DNA from: Dactylorhiza incarnata
Lineage: Eukaryota > Streptophyta > Magnoliopsida > Asparagales > Orchidaceae
Length of the DNA stretch: 64,000 bases
Assembly (NCBI GenBank): GCA_033032865.1
Contig: JAWHQI010000068.1
Location: forward strand, 6,076,001 to 6,140,000
Direction of reading: 5' to 3'
Shown here: positions 1 through 12,000 of the stretch, one piece after another
How positions within the stretch are numbered: position 1 is the first letter of the stretch
How the letters are laid out: every line of letters begins with the position of its first letter
Program-made: the position numbers and the translations under genes
The notes under the pieces: generated by a model
The model's input: only the letters and a program-made list of their open reading frames with translations
The model's database searches: none
Told to the model about the DNA's origin: nothing

Positions 1-2466
1 TTCAATTTAGGGCGTCAGTACGGAAGGGCGTTACCGTAGCGGGAGTGTCGTCGTCGTCCGGCGAGTAATTCTGAATCGAGCCACATTTGCAACATAACTA
101 CGTAAGTATGCATATTTGAGGTTTTCCTTTCCCTTTTGGTTGTTTAATCAAGAGGCAAGCTATTATGATTATGTTTTTTGTCCTGGAGGATTTTTCATGC
201 GGGTAGACATATACGTATAAACTTGTGCTTGTTAGTATGCGTAATACAAAAAAAAATAGAGAAGGTTTGGGGTAGGGGGAATTTATGCAAGAGTACGTGT
301 ATATATATATAAAGGTGTATGTGGCTTATGTGCATTGTGTGTGTGCACATGCATGATCATATTGGTGTTGATCAAAACAAAAATATTTCTTTTGGAGTTA
401 TTATGGCTCATTATTTATAAGGGGGAGGTTTGATATGGTCGGTCACTATTTCATTTTATTTCCAATCCTTCTCTTATCCTCGATAGCTCCAGTTCCTTCT
501 TGGGTGCATGCGAGGGCGGGCTAGGGTTGCGCCGGAGCCGCCGGTCGTCCGTGGCTTTGGCCGTTAGAGGAAGCTTAGAGTCACCAGAGATCGTCCTCGT
601 CGCCGAGGCTAGAGCTTGCTCGGCTCTCCGTGTGTTGATCGCGCTCCGTCGGGTCGCCGGGTAGTGCGAGGCAAGAAAACCCCTCTTCCATCTCTTCCCC
701 CTCTTCTCTTTTACTTCATCCTGCTCTTTTTTTCTGGTTGTGCTCCTGATTATGGTTGTTGGCAGTGTGCTTTTTCTGCCCTGTTTGGGAAATGTCATTA
801 GCAGATTTTTTTTTTTTTTGCTGCTGCCTATACCGTGCTTTCCTCCCTAGTTCTTGATGGCAGCCTTGTTGGGGAATTTAGTCTAGTAGTTCCTTGCTTC
901 CCAAGTTAATTATCAGGTTTGGGGGCACCTTTGCTAGCAGTTTTTGCTAAAATTCTGCAGCGGTTTTGCTCCCTATAGATTTGGTTTGGTGGTTAGAAAT
1001 GGTCAATATTATGGTGGTTTTATTTGCTAACTCCTTCGCACACTTAATTGGCCCTGTTTTATTATATACTAGCTGCTATGGTTGGGTGAATCATTCTATC
1101 CCTCTTTTATATGTTAGCTGTTATATGTTTAGCTTTGTTCCGATCACGGGCTAATCCTTGATTGTTTATTCTAGTTGATTTTGTTCCGGATCATGTTTTA
1201 CTTGGCTACTTCTGCATATTTACTTGGCTAAATATTGATGGACTTGTTTGCACTGGAAGGATGGGTACAGGGAACTGGGTTCCCCCATCACAGATCTTTT
1301 AATAGTGGTTGGTAGGGCGATGAGACCACCACCACGGTGCCTTTTTATTTGGGGTGAACATCCCCTTTATGTGCGTGGTTAGTGACATTGTTTGGGTCCG
1401 CCACCACTGGTTCATTTTGAACATCCCCTTTATGTGAGTGGTTAGTGACATTGTTTGGGTCCGCCACCACTGGTCCATTTTTTGCATTATATGCCAAGTT
1501 TAGTCATGCTCTTGCTTATCGGTCTGGTTCTATGCGGGATCTTCTTAACCTTCTATTACTGAAATCTTTATATAAGCGTATATATATAGTTATATATATG
1601 TGTATATGTATACATATGTATATATGTATTTATATACCCCTTTCAGCTTGGATATGTCACTTGTTACTTCTCCTGCGCTTACTTTTAACTATGTTGTTTT
1701 CTTGCACCCTTTGGGCTGAGGCATTCTTTTCTTATGGATGCCTCAGATTCAGGTTTGTAGCTGCCGCCGGAGTTTGAGCGGGGTCGATCAGTTCCCTGTC
1801 GAGGCCTTCCTCTCTTGTAGGTAAGGATTCAGTTTCTTTTGTTGTAGCTTTTCTTTATGGTTGTTGACTCTCTTCCTGCGGGTTCGTGTCAGTTGTTGAC
1901 GCCCGCATGGCTTTTGTTTGGTTTACTTGCTGATGCTGCTGCTAGCTTCCTTTACTGCTGCTTAGTTATTTTGTACTCGTACACTCTGGGAAAAGCCTAT
2001 TTTTGCTGAATTTTAATGCAGTTTTTTTAGCAGATAAAAATTTGTTCTTTTAATTGTTTGTCGCATTTATTATTAAGTATCACCTATTTGCAAAGCGTAA
2101 AATAGAATATAATGATACTTCTTTATTATATACTAAATTTAGACCGGCGATCGCCCTGGAGACATCTCTGGTCTTCAGCGGCGTTAGGGATAAAATGAAC
2201 TTATTTTCTTCCGTTGTGTACGCATATTTTTGGTAAAGAGCGGCTATGTAAACCGCAGGGCCGAGGGGCACGGCTTCCTAACCTAATGAAAATAATCTTA
2301 AAAGATAATACTTTTATTAATTCATATCTTTTCTCATAAAAATGTTCGTTTGAGTGCTCGCCTGAACGTCTGTAGTTGTCCCCTACAGGACGTGGCATCA
2401 TGACGCGTGTTTTCCCCCCTTTACTCTGATATTATAATTTATTTCGGGAAAATACGGGTTGTGACA
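1..2466 (+). repeat. Element A left (5') LTR, 5' end missing
   Basis: Matches the right LTR (6701-7397 joined to 17116-19623) along its length and ends in TGTGACA next to a Met-type primer site at 2469. The first ~76 bp, which in the right copy begin TGTAACGCCCC, lie before the window. It includes a (TA)-rich stretch at about 1575-1640 and a 63-bp tandem duplication at 1356-1481. It lacks a ~658-bp CTGCT-rich block found in the right LTR. Small open frames here are short and I regard them as chance. Confidence 0.9.
1356..1481 (+). repeat. 63-bp tandem duplication inside element A LTR
   Basis: Two adjacent copies (1356-1418, 1419-1481), each starting GAACATCCCC and ending in CCACTGGTYCATTTT. 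The same pair occurs in the right LTR at 18509-18634, so the duplication predates this insertion. The unit is a multiple of three and stays open on the minus strand (a repeated 21-residue unit), but there is no sign that it is translated. Confidence 0.9.
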
Positions 2467-2468
2467 GT

Positions 2469-2480
2469 TGGTATCAGAGC
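2469..2480 (+). other. Element A primer-binding site (tRNA-Met type)
   Basis: TGGTATCAGAGC, complementary to the 3' end of plant initiator tRNA-Met, starts two bases after the LTR end. This fixes the left LTR boundary at 2466 and the + orientation of element A. Confidence 0.93.
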
Positions 2481-3251
2481 CAGGTTAGCCCGGGTTGCTG
2501 GAAATGGTCTGGTTGGCCCAGTTAACCGTCTAGTGAGAATCGTTAATCATTGCATTCACTCACCGATGGGTCATCAGTAGATCTCGACTGAAGCATGAAC
2601 ACTACACTCATAAGCATGAAGGAAGTATACGGGGCATATTATGTAGTATGGGATGCATAATATGTGTCTGTATATGGATCCTCATAGGTGACAACATGCC
2701 ACTGTTATGTAGTATGGGATGCATAACGTAGGTCGCATGCGTGTCCATTAGATTTTCTTTTTCATTGCATGCGATAATATGTAGTATGGGATGCATAAGA
2801 TCGCATGTGTACGCCGCTCATAGCATGCATTAAGGCCTTTTCTTAGTTTGCATAGCATTGCATGCATAGCATAACATTGCATAAGAACACGTGCCAACCT
2901 AGAGATCTACACGATGACACATGTACACCCATGATTTCAAAGATAAGATTTTAAGTTTATGTGCATACGGGAGAGGTGCACGAGAGGTAAAGGATGGTAC
3001 ACCATCCTGAGTATAGCGTGATATTATGTATCTACTTTTCCCAGAGAAAAAAAAGCAGTAGCAAAAGCAAGTATTTGTATGTCCTCTCTTCCTAGAGGTT
3101 TCAGTCCAGCCTTAGCAGGCTGTTTGTATCAGGTTCTTCTTCGTTCTCGTTGTATTCCAATCTTTCTGTGGTAACTTAGTCGCAATAGCAGTGTTCTATC
3201 TTTGTTAGGTCATGTGTCTATACTGCTTTGTTAGGCGAGTTTAAGGTCTAA
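2481..3251 (+). other. Element A leader without gag; three spaced 20-bp repeats
   Basis: This 770-bp stretch lies where a Tekay element carries its leader and gag. I see no gag-like frame or zinc knuckle. It contains three near-perfect copies of TGTAGTATGGGATGCATAA at about 2642, 2708 and 2780, spaced 66-72 bp, followed by a GCATGCAT-rich tract (2820-2885). It reads as a deleted or replaced gag region. Confidence 0.7.
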
Positions 3252-3734
3252 GATTGTTGGGCGCACATTCTTTTTAACTCTGGTGCCACTCATTCCTTTG
3301 TGGCCAAGAGGTTTGTCGATCGACATCGCTGGGCTGAGGAGCGAGCTGATGAGCCATTTTGTGTCAAGTACCCGTCCGACGATTCAGTGGTGTCAGACCT
3401 GTGGGTGAGGCAGTGTCCGATCGTGTTGGATGAATTTGTGGGATATGCAGATCTGAAGGTGATCGACTTGGAGGATTTTGACGTGATCTTGGGCATGGAT
3501 TGGCTAACCCGTTATGACGCCATGATCCAGTGCAGGGATAAGCGTATGGATTTCTTGATGGATGATGGCCAGCCCAGGAGCGTGTTTGGCTTTCCGCGTT
3601 AGACTTCCTCTGTTATGTCGGTGGTTTGTGCCCAGGCCTTGGCGGAGTTTGATGGTCGGGTCTGCATTGTTTCTATTTTGTTTGCGGCTTGTGCATTCGC
3701 GCCTTGTGTGGAGGACATTCCTGTGGTGCGGTAG
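3252..3734 (+). pseudogene. Element A protease and protease-RT linker remnant
   Basis: Frame 3252-3602 encodes a Ty3 aspartic-protease domain. The active-site segment reads LFNSGATHSFV, with the catalytic Asp replaced by Asn (codon AAC at 3276), and the late core motif VILGMDWL is present at about residue 68 of the segment. A TAG at 3600-3602 and another at 3732-3734 (inside a V-V-R-stop-F-P-D-V-F stretch typical of the linker before RT) interrupt the frame. A one-base loss near 3818 then shifts into the RT frame. The domain is recognisable but should be inactive. Confidence 0.8.
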
Positions 3735-3844
3735 TTCCCAGACGTTTTTCCCGACAATGTTCCTGGTCTCCCTCCTGAGCGAGAGGTAGAGTTTGTGTTA
3801 GATTTGGATCCCGGGACCGCCCTATTGCGAAGGAACCCTATCGT

Positions 3845-4510
3845 ATGGCGCCGCGGGAGTTGGAAGAGCTGCGCACTCAGTTGAGAGAGTTACTGCAGCT
3901 TGGGTTTATTAGGCTGAGTTCATCGCCTTGGGGTGCGCCGGTTCTGTTCGTAAGGAAGATGGATGGATCGATGAGGCTTTGCATCGTTTACAGAGAGTTG
4001 AACAAGGTCACTATCAAAAATAGGTATCCGTTGCCGCGAATTGATGACTTGTTCGACCAGTTGCAGGGTAGCTGCGTGTTGTCGAAGATCGACCTTCGGT
4101 CCGGTTACCATCAGTTGAGGATTCGCGACTCAGACGTTCCGCGAACTGCTTTTCGGTCGCGTTACGTACATTTTGAGTTCCTGGTGATGTCCTTTGGGCT
4201 GACGAATGCGCCCTATGCTTTCATGGATTTGATGAACAGGGTATTCCGGGATTTTCTGGACCAGTTCGTGGTGGTTTTCATTGACGATGTGCTGATATAT
4301 TCTTCGAGTGAGGAGGAGCATGCTCGGCATCTGCGATTGGTGTTGTCCACCTTAAGGGCACACAAGTTGTATGCTAAGCTGAGCAAGTGCAAATTCTGGC
4401 TTTCGCAGGTCTCTTTCTTGGGTCACGTGGTGAGCAAAGGTGGCATCTCTGTGGACCCAGCGAAGGTCGCTGCTGTTTTGGACTGGAAGAGGCCGTCGTC
4501 GCCGAAGTAG
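3845..4510 (+). pseudogene. Element A reverse transcriptase, truncated by nonsense codon
   Basis: The 221-codon frame holds most of a Tekay-type RT: the [16 protein letters not shown] segment (the usual D-Y-R reads V-Y-R), [41 protein letters not shown], and the catalytic box [11 protein letters not shown] at about residues 143-153. It ends at TAG 4508-4510, immediately before [11 protein letters not shown], which continues in the same frame. The stop is therefore a point mutation inside one polyprotein. Upstream the frame is entered through a one-base deletion. Confidence 0.85.
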
Positions 4511-5836
4511 ATCCGAAGTTTCCTGGGTTTAGCTGGCTACTATCAGAGGTTTGTGGAGGGTTTCTCTGGCATTTCCGCGCCTCTGACCAAGTTGACGCGG
4601 AAGGAAGCGACTTTCGATTGGAGCGAACAGTGCGAGGAGGCCTTAAAGGAGTTAAAGAGGAGGCTGTGTTCCGCACCGGTTTTGGCTCTCCCAGTTGAGG
4701 GAGTGGAGTTTCAGGTCTACGTCGATGCTTCGCTGATAGGCCTTGGGTGCGTCCTCATGCAGGAGGGCAAGGTCATCACGTACGGGTCGCGACAACTAAA
4801 GGTGCATGAGCGGAACTACCCGACGCATAATTTGAAGTTTGCTGCGGTGATCTATGCCTTGAAGCTGTGGAGGCATCTCTTGTATGAGGACGAGTGTAGG
4901 ATCTACTCAGATCACAAGAGCTTGATTTATGTGTTCTCGCAGCGAGAGCTGAACCTGCGCCAGCGCCAGTGGATGGAGTACGTGGCTGATTATGATGTGG
5001 AGATTCTCTATCACCCCGGCAAGGCAAACATAATGGCGGATGCCCTGAGCAGGAAGTCAGCTTCTGTTTTTGGACTCTCTGTGCAGTCCCTGGTGGAGGA
5101 ATTCTTTCTGATGAGCATCGCGGTGAATCCTTGTGGTGGTCCGTCTCGTTTGGAGGTTGAGGAGCCGTCCTGGATTGTTTTGGCGAGGTTGCACCAAAAG
5201 GATGATCTGGATTTGCAGCACCTCCGGAGCAGGGCTGAGAGAGATGAGTTACCAGATTTCTCGATTGATGTGGAGGGTACTTTGAGGTACCGTGGCAGGC
5301 TGTGCATACCCGCAGTGGAGCAGATTCGGGCGAAGATTTGTGAGGAGGCTCACGACTCCAGCCTATCTTATCACCCTGGCTCTACCAAGATGTATTGCGA
5401 CCTAAAGCAGATTGTGTGGTGGCCTGGCATGAAGGGCGATATTGCGAGATTTATGGCGCAGTGCTACACTTGTCAGCGCATCAAGGCGGATCACAGGAGG
5501 CCTGGGGGCAAGTTGACACCGTTGGATATTCCCTTGTGGAAGTGGGAGAGCATCTCCATTGACTTCATTACTGGATTGCCGAGGTCTCCGCGGGGACATG
5601 ATACAGTGTGGGTAATCGTGGACAGGTTGACCAAGTGTGCTCATTTCGTGCCGTACAAGACCGGTTATTCTATGGAGAAGATTGCGTCTTTGTATGTGCA
5701 GGAGGTCATTAGGCTGCATGGGGTTCCCGCGAGCATAGTGTCTGATCGTGATTCCAGGTATACCTCTCGTTTTTGGCAGAGTCTGCAAGGGGCTTTGGGC
5801 ACCGATCTCAGGTATTCTACAGTCTATCATCCGTAG
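4511..5836 (+). pseudogene. Element A RT thumb, RNase H and integrase core
   Basis: Continues the RT frame after the 4508 stop. It encodes [14 protein letters not shown] (RT thumb), then RNase H with [11 protein letters not shown], the TYGSRQL region, [11 protein letters not shown] and the [14 protein letters not shown] tether. Integrase follows: an HHCC-like zinc region ([17 protein letters not shown]...[10 protein letters not shown]) and a core with SIDFITGLP and [13 protein letters not shown]. The frame ends at TAG 5834-5836 within the YHP-TNGQTERVNQ motif, where the family has Gln, just before the third catalytic residue (Glu of TERVNQ), which lies in the next segment. Confidence 0.85.
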
Positions 5837-6595
5837 ACGAATGGGCAGACAGAGAGGGTTAATCAGATCGTGGAGGATATGATCTGGTGCTATGTTCTAG
5901 AGCATAGAGGGGCGTGGGATGAATGCCTTGGGTTCATGGAGTTCACGTACAACAATAGCTACCAGGAGAGCTTGCAGTTGGCTTCGTTTGAGGCGCTGTA
6001 TGGGAGGAGATGTCGGACTCCCCTGTTTTGGGCTGAAGTGGGCGAGAAGCCTGTTCTGGGTCCTGAGGCCCTGGAGGAGATGGGCTTTGCTGTGACGCAG
6101 ATCCGAGAGAAGCTGCGGATAGCTCAGGAGCGTTATGAGAAGTACGCCAACCGACATAGGAGTGATCTGGAGTTTGCAGTAGGGGACATGGTGTTCCTTA
6201 AGGTGTCCCCAATGGCAGGCGTCAAGAGGTTTGGAAAGAGAAACAAGCTAGACCCCGGGTATGTAGGCCCTTTCGACATCGTCGAGCGCATCGGAGTTTC
6301 TGCTTACAGGTTGTCGTTACTTGCCTCTTTTCCAGATGTGCATGACGTTTTCCATGTGAGCCAGTTGCGGAAGTGCGTCTGCAGCGATCGACATGTCCTA
6401 GATTCCATGCCAGTGCTGCAACCCAATCTGTCGTTTGTAGAGCAGCCTGCTCGTATTTTGGAGAGGCAAGATCGAGTTTTGCGGAGGAAGACCATCCCTA
6501 TGGTCAAGGTCCTTTGGGATAATCAGGATGTTCGGGGTGCGACCTGGGAGCTAGAGTCAGCTATGAAGGAGTCCTATCCTCACCTTTTTGACTAG
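5837..6595 (+). pseudogene. Element A integrase C-terminal half with chromodomain-like tail
   Basis: Same frame as the preceding segment, broken only by the TAG at 5834. It contains NGQTERVNQIVEDM (catalytic Glu), FTYNNSYQESLQLASFEALYGRRC, the GPF-type motif (LDPGYVGPFDIVERIG) and DVHDVFHVSQLRK. The final ~50 residues (PMVKVLWDN...ATWELESAM...YPHLF) match the degenerate chromodomain that ends Tekay pol. The natural stop TAG is at 6593-6595, 105 bp before the right LTR. Confidence 0.85.
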
Positions 6596-6700
6596 ATTCC
6601 CGGGTAAGTTTTGCCTCCTGAGTTTTCTTTCTTTTTCGTGCTTCCCTCGTTTTGAATTGTCGTTGCAAAGTTTCGGGTCGAAACTTTTGTTAGGGGTGAC

Positions 6701-7397
6701 TGTAACGCCCCGGGTTTTTCTCTCAATCTATTTAACAAAGCGTACGAACTTAAAAATAGTCATCTGAAACCGAGATTTCAATTTAGGATGTCAGTACGGA
6801 AGGGCGTTACCATAGCGGGAGCGTCGTCGTCGTCGTCCGGCGAGTAATTCTGAATCGAGCCACATTTGCAACATAACTACGTAAGTATGCATATTTGAGG
6901 TTTTCCTTTCCCTTTTGGTTGTTTCATCAAGAGGCAAGCTATTATGATTATGTTTTCGTCCTGGAGGATTTTTCATGCGGGTAGACATATACGTATAAAC
7001 TTGCGCTTGTTAGTATGCGTAATTCAAAAAAATAGAGAAGGTTTGGGGTAGGGGGAATTTATGCAAGAGTACGTGTATATATATATAAAGGTGTATGTGG
7101 CTTATGTGCCTTGTGTGTGTGCACATGCATGATCATATTGGTGTTGATCAAAACAAAAAAATTTCTTTTGGAGTTATTATGGCTCATTATTTATAAGGGG
7201 GAGGTTTGATATGGCCGGTCACTATTTCATTTTATTTCCAATCCTTCTCTTCTCCTCGATAGCTCCAGTTTGGGTGCGTGCGAGGGTGGGCTAGGGTTGC
7301 GCCGGAGCCGCCGGTCGTCCGTGGCTTTGGCCGTCAGAGGAAGCTTAGAGTCGTCGGAGATCGTCCTCGTCGCCGGGGCTAGAGCTTGCTCGGCTCT
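6701..7397 (+). repeat. Element A right (3') LTR, first part (5' of AthN insertion)
   Basis: Begins TGTAACGCCCC after the weak purine tract TAGGGGTGAC (6691-6700) and matches the left LTR from 6777 on. It stops at 7397, where GCTCT (7393-7397) is the left copy of AthN's target duplication. The LTR resumes at 17111. Confidence 0.92.
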
Positions 7398-7648
7398 TGA
7401 TGAGTCCTGATTTTATACACCTTCATGGACTCATCCGGGCCATTATTTAGTCAATATCACGCACTTTAGCCTTATTATAGTTTATAATTGATAACCCATG
7501 CTAGGTGCACATTTTGGCCCACTTTGGTGTGTTTTCGTGTTTATTTCCTTTCATAGTACTCATATGTTGTTAAGTGCCACTTTCGGTGGCTAGATCTGTG
7601 TTTGTGCTGGAATAGGAGGCGTGCAAGTGTTTCCGGTGCAATTCTGCA

Positions 7649-8018
7649 CAGGAACACTGCGCACGATCACTTGTTCTAGTGCGCACGACCACCGGTCGTG
7701 CGCCACTGATCGTGCGCACTTAACCCCTTTTTACGAGTTCTGTCTGGTGCAGTGCGCACGACCATCAACTCCAGTGCGCACGACCACCGGTCGTGCGCCA
7801 CTGTCCGTGCGCACTTAATACTAATTTTATGAGTTCTGTCTCACCTATTGCGCACGACCACCGACGCTAGTGCGCACGATCAACGGTCGTGCGCCACTGG
7901 TCGTGCGAACATTTTATTTTATAATTTCATCTCTTGCAGGTTCTGTCCAGGCAGTGCGCACGATCGCAGGATTCCAGTGCGCACGACCACTGGTCGTGCG
8001 CCAATGATCGTGCGCAGT
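7649..8018 (+). repeat. Four ~100-bp palindrome units in AthN U3
   Basis: Units begin at about 7653, 7753, 7849 and 7953. Each holds two TGCGCACGA-type and two TCGTGCG-type arms, with a central perfect palindrome such as GCACGACCACCGGTCGTGC in the first two units. Spacers share GAGTTCTGTCT. The 3' LTR repeats the array at 15854-16223. The position just upstream of the TATA box suggests an enhancer-like U3 repeat. Confidence 0.9.
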
Positions 8019-8033
8019 GTTTAATCCAGCGCC

Positions 8034-8040
8034 TATTTAA
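8034..8040 (+). promoter_or_regulatory. AthN 5' LTR TATA-like box
   Basis: TATTTAA about 15 bp downstream of the palindrome array, in a position that fits the U3/R promoter of the element. Confidence 0.5.
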
Positions 8041-8911
8041 GCGCCTGTTGCGATTTTAGGGCGATTATTCATTCCGGGAGCGGGATTTCTGTTCCGTACG
8101 CCGCCGACCGCCCCCTTGGATCGCCCCTACTTCATCTCCTACGCAAGGGGAAGCTTCCTCGGTCCATTCCTAGACATCCTCCATCGTCCGTGAGTGTTCC
8201 CCATCATCCGCAAGCCTCCAAGCAATCATTTTCGCTTTCCGCCCGGTGAGAAGAAGAAGAGACCTTGAGTCGAAGACGACGGAGCACGTAGGGAGATTGT
8301 GACAGCCCTCTACGCCGGAAGCATCGTCCGCCCGAGTCCGGAGGTAGCCCGACAACCTACCATTCCGGCCGTGAACGGCCGCTAGTCTTCACCACCGGTT
8401 ATCTCCTTCCTCTTTCCTTGATTGTACCCCTTTGAATCTTTTACTAAATGAATATTGTGATATTTACTTGATGAGAATGAATGTTTCTGTGTTCTTATTC
8501 ATGGGTTGGTTGTGATTCACCACGTTCAAGCGCACTCACTCACACACGCACGCAAGGTGTTTGCTCCGTGTTGGCAAGAGCTAACGACGGTTGTGAAGAG
8601 GTGTTTGCGACCCTCACTCTCTCGCGCCTGAGTCCACTTCATTCGCCTCACGAAGCACGGCATCGCGGCCGTTGCATCCACCTCACGTTGCGAAGCGGAG
8701 TTCTCGACCCGCATCTCTTTTATTGTTGTTAAAATTAGGAAAACCAACCAAAAACCCCTCTTTGTGTTTGTGAAACACTTGTGTAACAATATTCACTGCG
8801 CGATTCGATCACCCATCCTGCATTCCTCAAGAGACCGACATCCGGGGAATTTATTCTCCACAATTATTACTTGACAGCGACCGGTGCACTTGCCGACGCG
8901 CATCAAGTTAT

Positions 8912-8929
8912 TGGCGCCGTTGCCGGGGA
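8912..8929 (+). other. AthN primer-binding site (tRNA-Asp type)
   Basis: TGGCGCCGTTGCCGGGGA, an 18-base complement of the 3' end of plant tRNA-Asp, six bases after the 5' LTR end. This primer is usual in Athila elements. Confidence 0.92.
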
Positions 8930-9020
8930 ATGCAGACGTGATGAATTCGTCTGTGTGAAGCTTTGTTGCACAAGAATTTCCCTTTCTTTCACCTCTTTTG
9001 TTCACCTCTGTATTCGCAGC

Positions 9021-12000
9021 ATGACCTCCATTCAGGAATGCATCTACCATGGAAGCTTAAACGATTTAAGGGATCAAGCAAAAAGGAACAATCATGACTT
9101 TGGGATCTCCGCCGACGTCATTGAGTACATGTATGGGAACTGCAAGTTCAGCGGAGATGAGCATGAAGATGCGGGGCAACACATGCGGGATTTCTTAGAC
9201 ATCTACTACACTTGTATTTTCAGTGGAGTTGAAAATGACCCACAGAAGATTCTGGCATTTTCATTCTCCCTGCACAAAAAAGCCAAAAGCTGGTATTGGG
9301 ATACCCGGAAACGAGAGGTGATCACATGGAAACAACTCGAAGGGAGATTTTTACAAGAGTTTCAACATCGTACTCAAGCCTTGGATAAGTACAGGGAACT
9401 CATGACCTTTGGACAAGGGAAGGAGGAGACGTTAGACAATGCTTGGGAACGTTTCCAGTCCCTGCATAGGGGTTGTTACCGTGGTGATCTCTCGGAAGCT
9501 TTCTTAATTCAGATTTTTTATTTTGGAGTGCGGGAGAAATTCCGTCTTCTATTTGATGTGGCAGCCGGTGGGGCCCTGTTTAATAAATCGGGGAAGGACG
9601 CATGGGAAGTGGTCGTGAATATTGTTCACACCAGTCAGCATTGGAGTCATGTCATTTGCTCCACAAGTACTGCTGCAGTTAATGCCGTGACGCTCAAGGG
9701 AGCAGCGGATTTGGTGCCTCCTGATCAACCAGAACAGTTAGCAACCTTGGTGGTTGGGGTATTGAACAAAATGAATGACCAATCAGTCGCAATCCAACAG
9801 CTTCGCTCTACTATTGGGACTCTTTCTGATGTTGTTTCTGGACTTGCAATTCAGCATCCTGAGTCAGTAAATACCATGCGATTGAGAAGTGGGAGAAGTG
9901 TAGACAATCCCCCTCGACCGGAACCGCTTGCGGTTTCCACTGACAAGCCTAATGAAGACATCCACGAGAAGCCGACTCAGATTCATTTCGAGCCACATCC
10001 CGTGAGTGAGGCACAACCCTTGAAAAGCGCTGCTCACCCCCCATTTCCCCACAGGCTGCGCAACGAGAAATCCGAGAAGCAATTCCACAGATTCTTGGAA
10101 GTAATGAAAGGAGTGCAAGTGAGCATACCACTCATTGAAGCTATCTCTCAAATGCCGGGCTACTCCAAGTTTTTGAAAGACTTGATCTCGAAGCGGAAGC
10201 AGTTGGAGGGTCTCAAAACTATCGACCTCACCGAGGAGTGCTCCGCCATTGTTTCCAATTTACCCACAAAGTGCAAGGATCCGGGCAGCTTCACGATCCC
10301 TTGCAGGATTGGCCAGCACCGTTTCAGCCAGGCACTCTGTGACTTGGGGGCATCAATCAACTTGATGCCACTCTCTATCTTTCGTGAACTTGGTGCTGGT
10401 ATCTTGAAGCCAACACAGGTAATGCTGCAACTTGCTGATCGGTCGATCAAGAAGCCATCAGGAATTGTCGAGGACCTCACAATCATTGTAAACGGTCTCG
10501 CTTTCCCAGCTGATTTTATCATTCTCGACATGAAGGTCGATACAAATGTACCCATTATCTTGGGGCGGCCCTTTCTGGCTACTGCTCGTGCTATTATTAA
10601 TGTGGAGCAGGGGGAGCTCACTCTAAGACTGGGGGAGGATGCTATATCGTTCAATGTCCATAGCCCTTCGCAACTCTTTGAAATAACGGAGTGTGAGCCA
10701 GCAGAGGCACTTGAAGAATTCGATGGTCAGAACGATGTGGAGTTGGATGACCGCGAGGTGTGTTGGCAGCACAAAGACAAGGAGGAGGAGGGTGTTCACT
10801 CAAACCAGCCCGATTTGGCACATTCAATTGGAGAGCCCTCCAACGTTTCTGCTGATCCAGACCCTTGTTCGGCTCTCAAACAACTTCCGGACTCTCTCAA
10901 GTATGTCTTTCTTGGAGAAACAAACACGCATCCGGTGATTATCTCGGCAGCCCTCTCCGCTGCCAACGAAACTGCACTAGTGGGCGTGCTGAGAAGGTAC
11001 CACAAGGTCTTCGGACGTTCTCTAGCTGACATCAAGGGAATCAGCCCCACGGTCTGCATGCATAAGATCCTCCTTGAAGATCAGTACAAACCGACAGCAC
11101 AACCCCAAAGGCGGCTGAACCCGAAAATGCAAGAGGTTGTGAAGGCTGAAGTGATAAAGCTTTTAGATGCTGGCATCATTTACCCAATCAGCGATAGCAA
11201 ATGGGTCAGTCCAGTCCAGGTGGTCCCAAAGAAGGGAGGGATCACTGTCGTTGCCAACGAGAAGAATGAGCTGCTACCGACCCGAATGATCACTGGGTGG
11301 AGAGTCTGCATTGACTACCGCAAGCTGAACGATGCGACGCGCAAGGACCATTTCCCACTCCCCTTCATTGATCAGATGCTAGAAAAGTTAGCAGGGCAGG
11401 ATTACTACTGTTTCTTGGATGGGTACTCAGGGTACAATCAGATTTTAATTGACCCTTCTGATCAATACAAGACTACATTCACATGTCCATCCGGTACCTT
11501 CGCGTTCAAAAGAATGCCATTCGGACTGTGTAATGCCCCCGCAACTTTCCAACGTTGTATGCTCGCCATTTTTGCTGACATGGTAGGGGATTTCCTCGAA
11601 GTCTTTATGGACGATTTCACTCTATTTGGCAGTAGTTTTGACAGTTGCCTCGCAAATTTGGCCAAGACATTGAAGCGGTGTGAAGACACCAATCTTATCT
11701 TAAACTGGGAGAAATGCCACTTCATGGTGCGCGAAGGAATCGTCTTGGGGCATAAAGTTTCCTGTGAAGGGCTTGAAGTGGATCAAGCGAAAGTTAGTGT
11801 CATCAGAAACCTCCCTCCACCCATGTCAGTGAAGGGCATTCGAAGTTTTCTTGGCCATGTGGGCTTCTATCGAAGGTTCATCAAGGACTTCTCCTCCATC
11901 TCAAAGCCTTTATCTCGCCTGCTGGTTAAGGATGTCCCATTCCATTTCGATGAAGCATGCATGCACGCCTTCGAAACTTTACGGGGACAACTCATCTCAG

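Larger units (their letters stand above)
7398..8905 (+). repeat. AthN 5' LTR
   Basis: Starts TGATGAGTCC and ends CGCGCATCA directly before AGTTA and the primer site. U3 carries a four-unit array of CG-rich palindromes (7649-8018) followed by a TATA-like box at 8034. The frames inside (for example 8481-8732) occur identically in the 3' LTR and have no recognisable product. Confidence 0.95.

Noticed and set aside
2608..2796. 62-codon minus-strand frame with repeated MHPILH
   Set aside because: Simply the translation of the three TGTAGTATGGGATGCATAA repeats.
7649..8018. CRISPR-like repeat-spacer appearance in AthN U3 and in elements C, I and H
   Set aside because: Units are imperfect, lie inside LTRs, are copied in both LTRs and have no cas genes; the DNA is eukaryotic.
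8481..8732. Open frame of 83 codons present in both AthN LTRs (also 16686-16937)
   Set aside because: It is in LTR R/U5, matches no known protein pattern, and is conserved only because the LTRs are near-identical copies.
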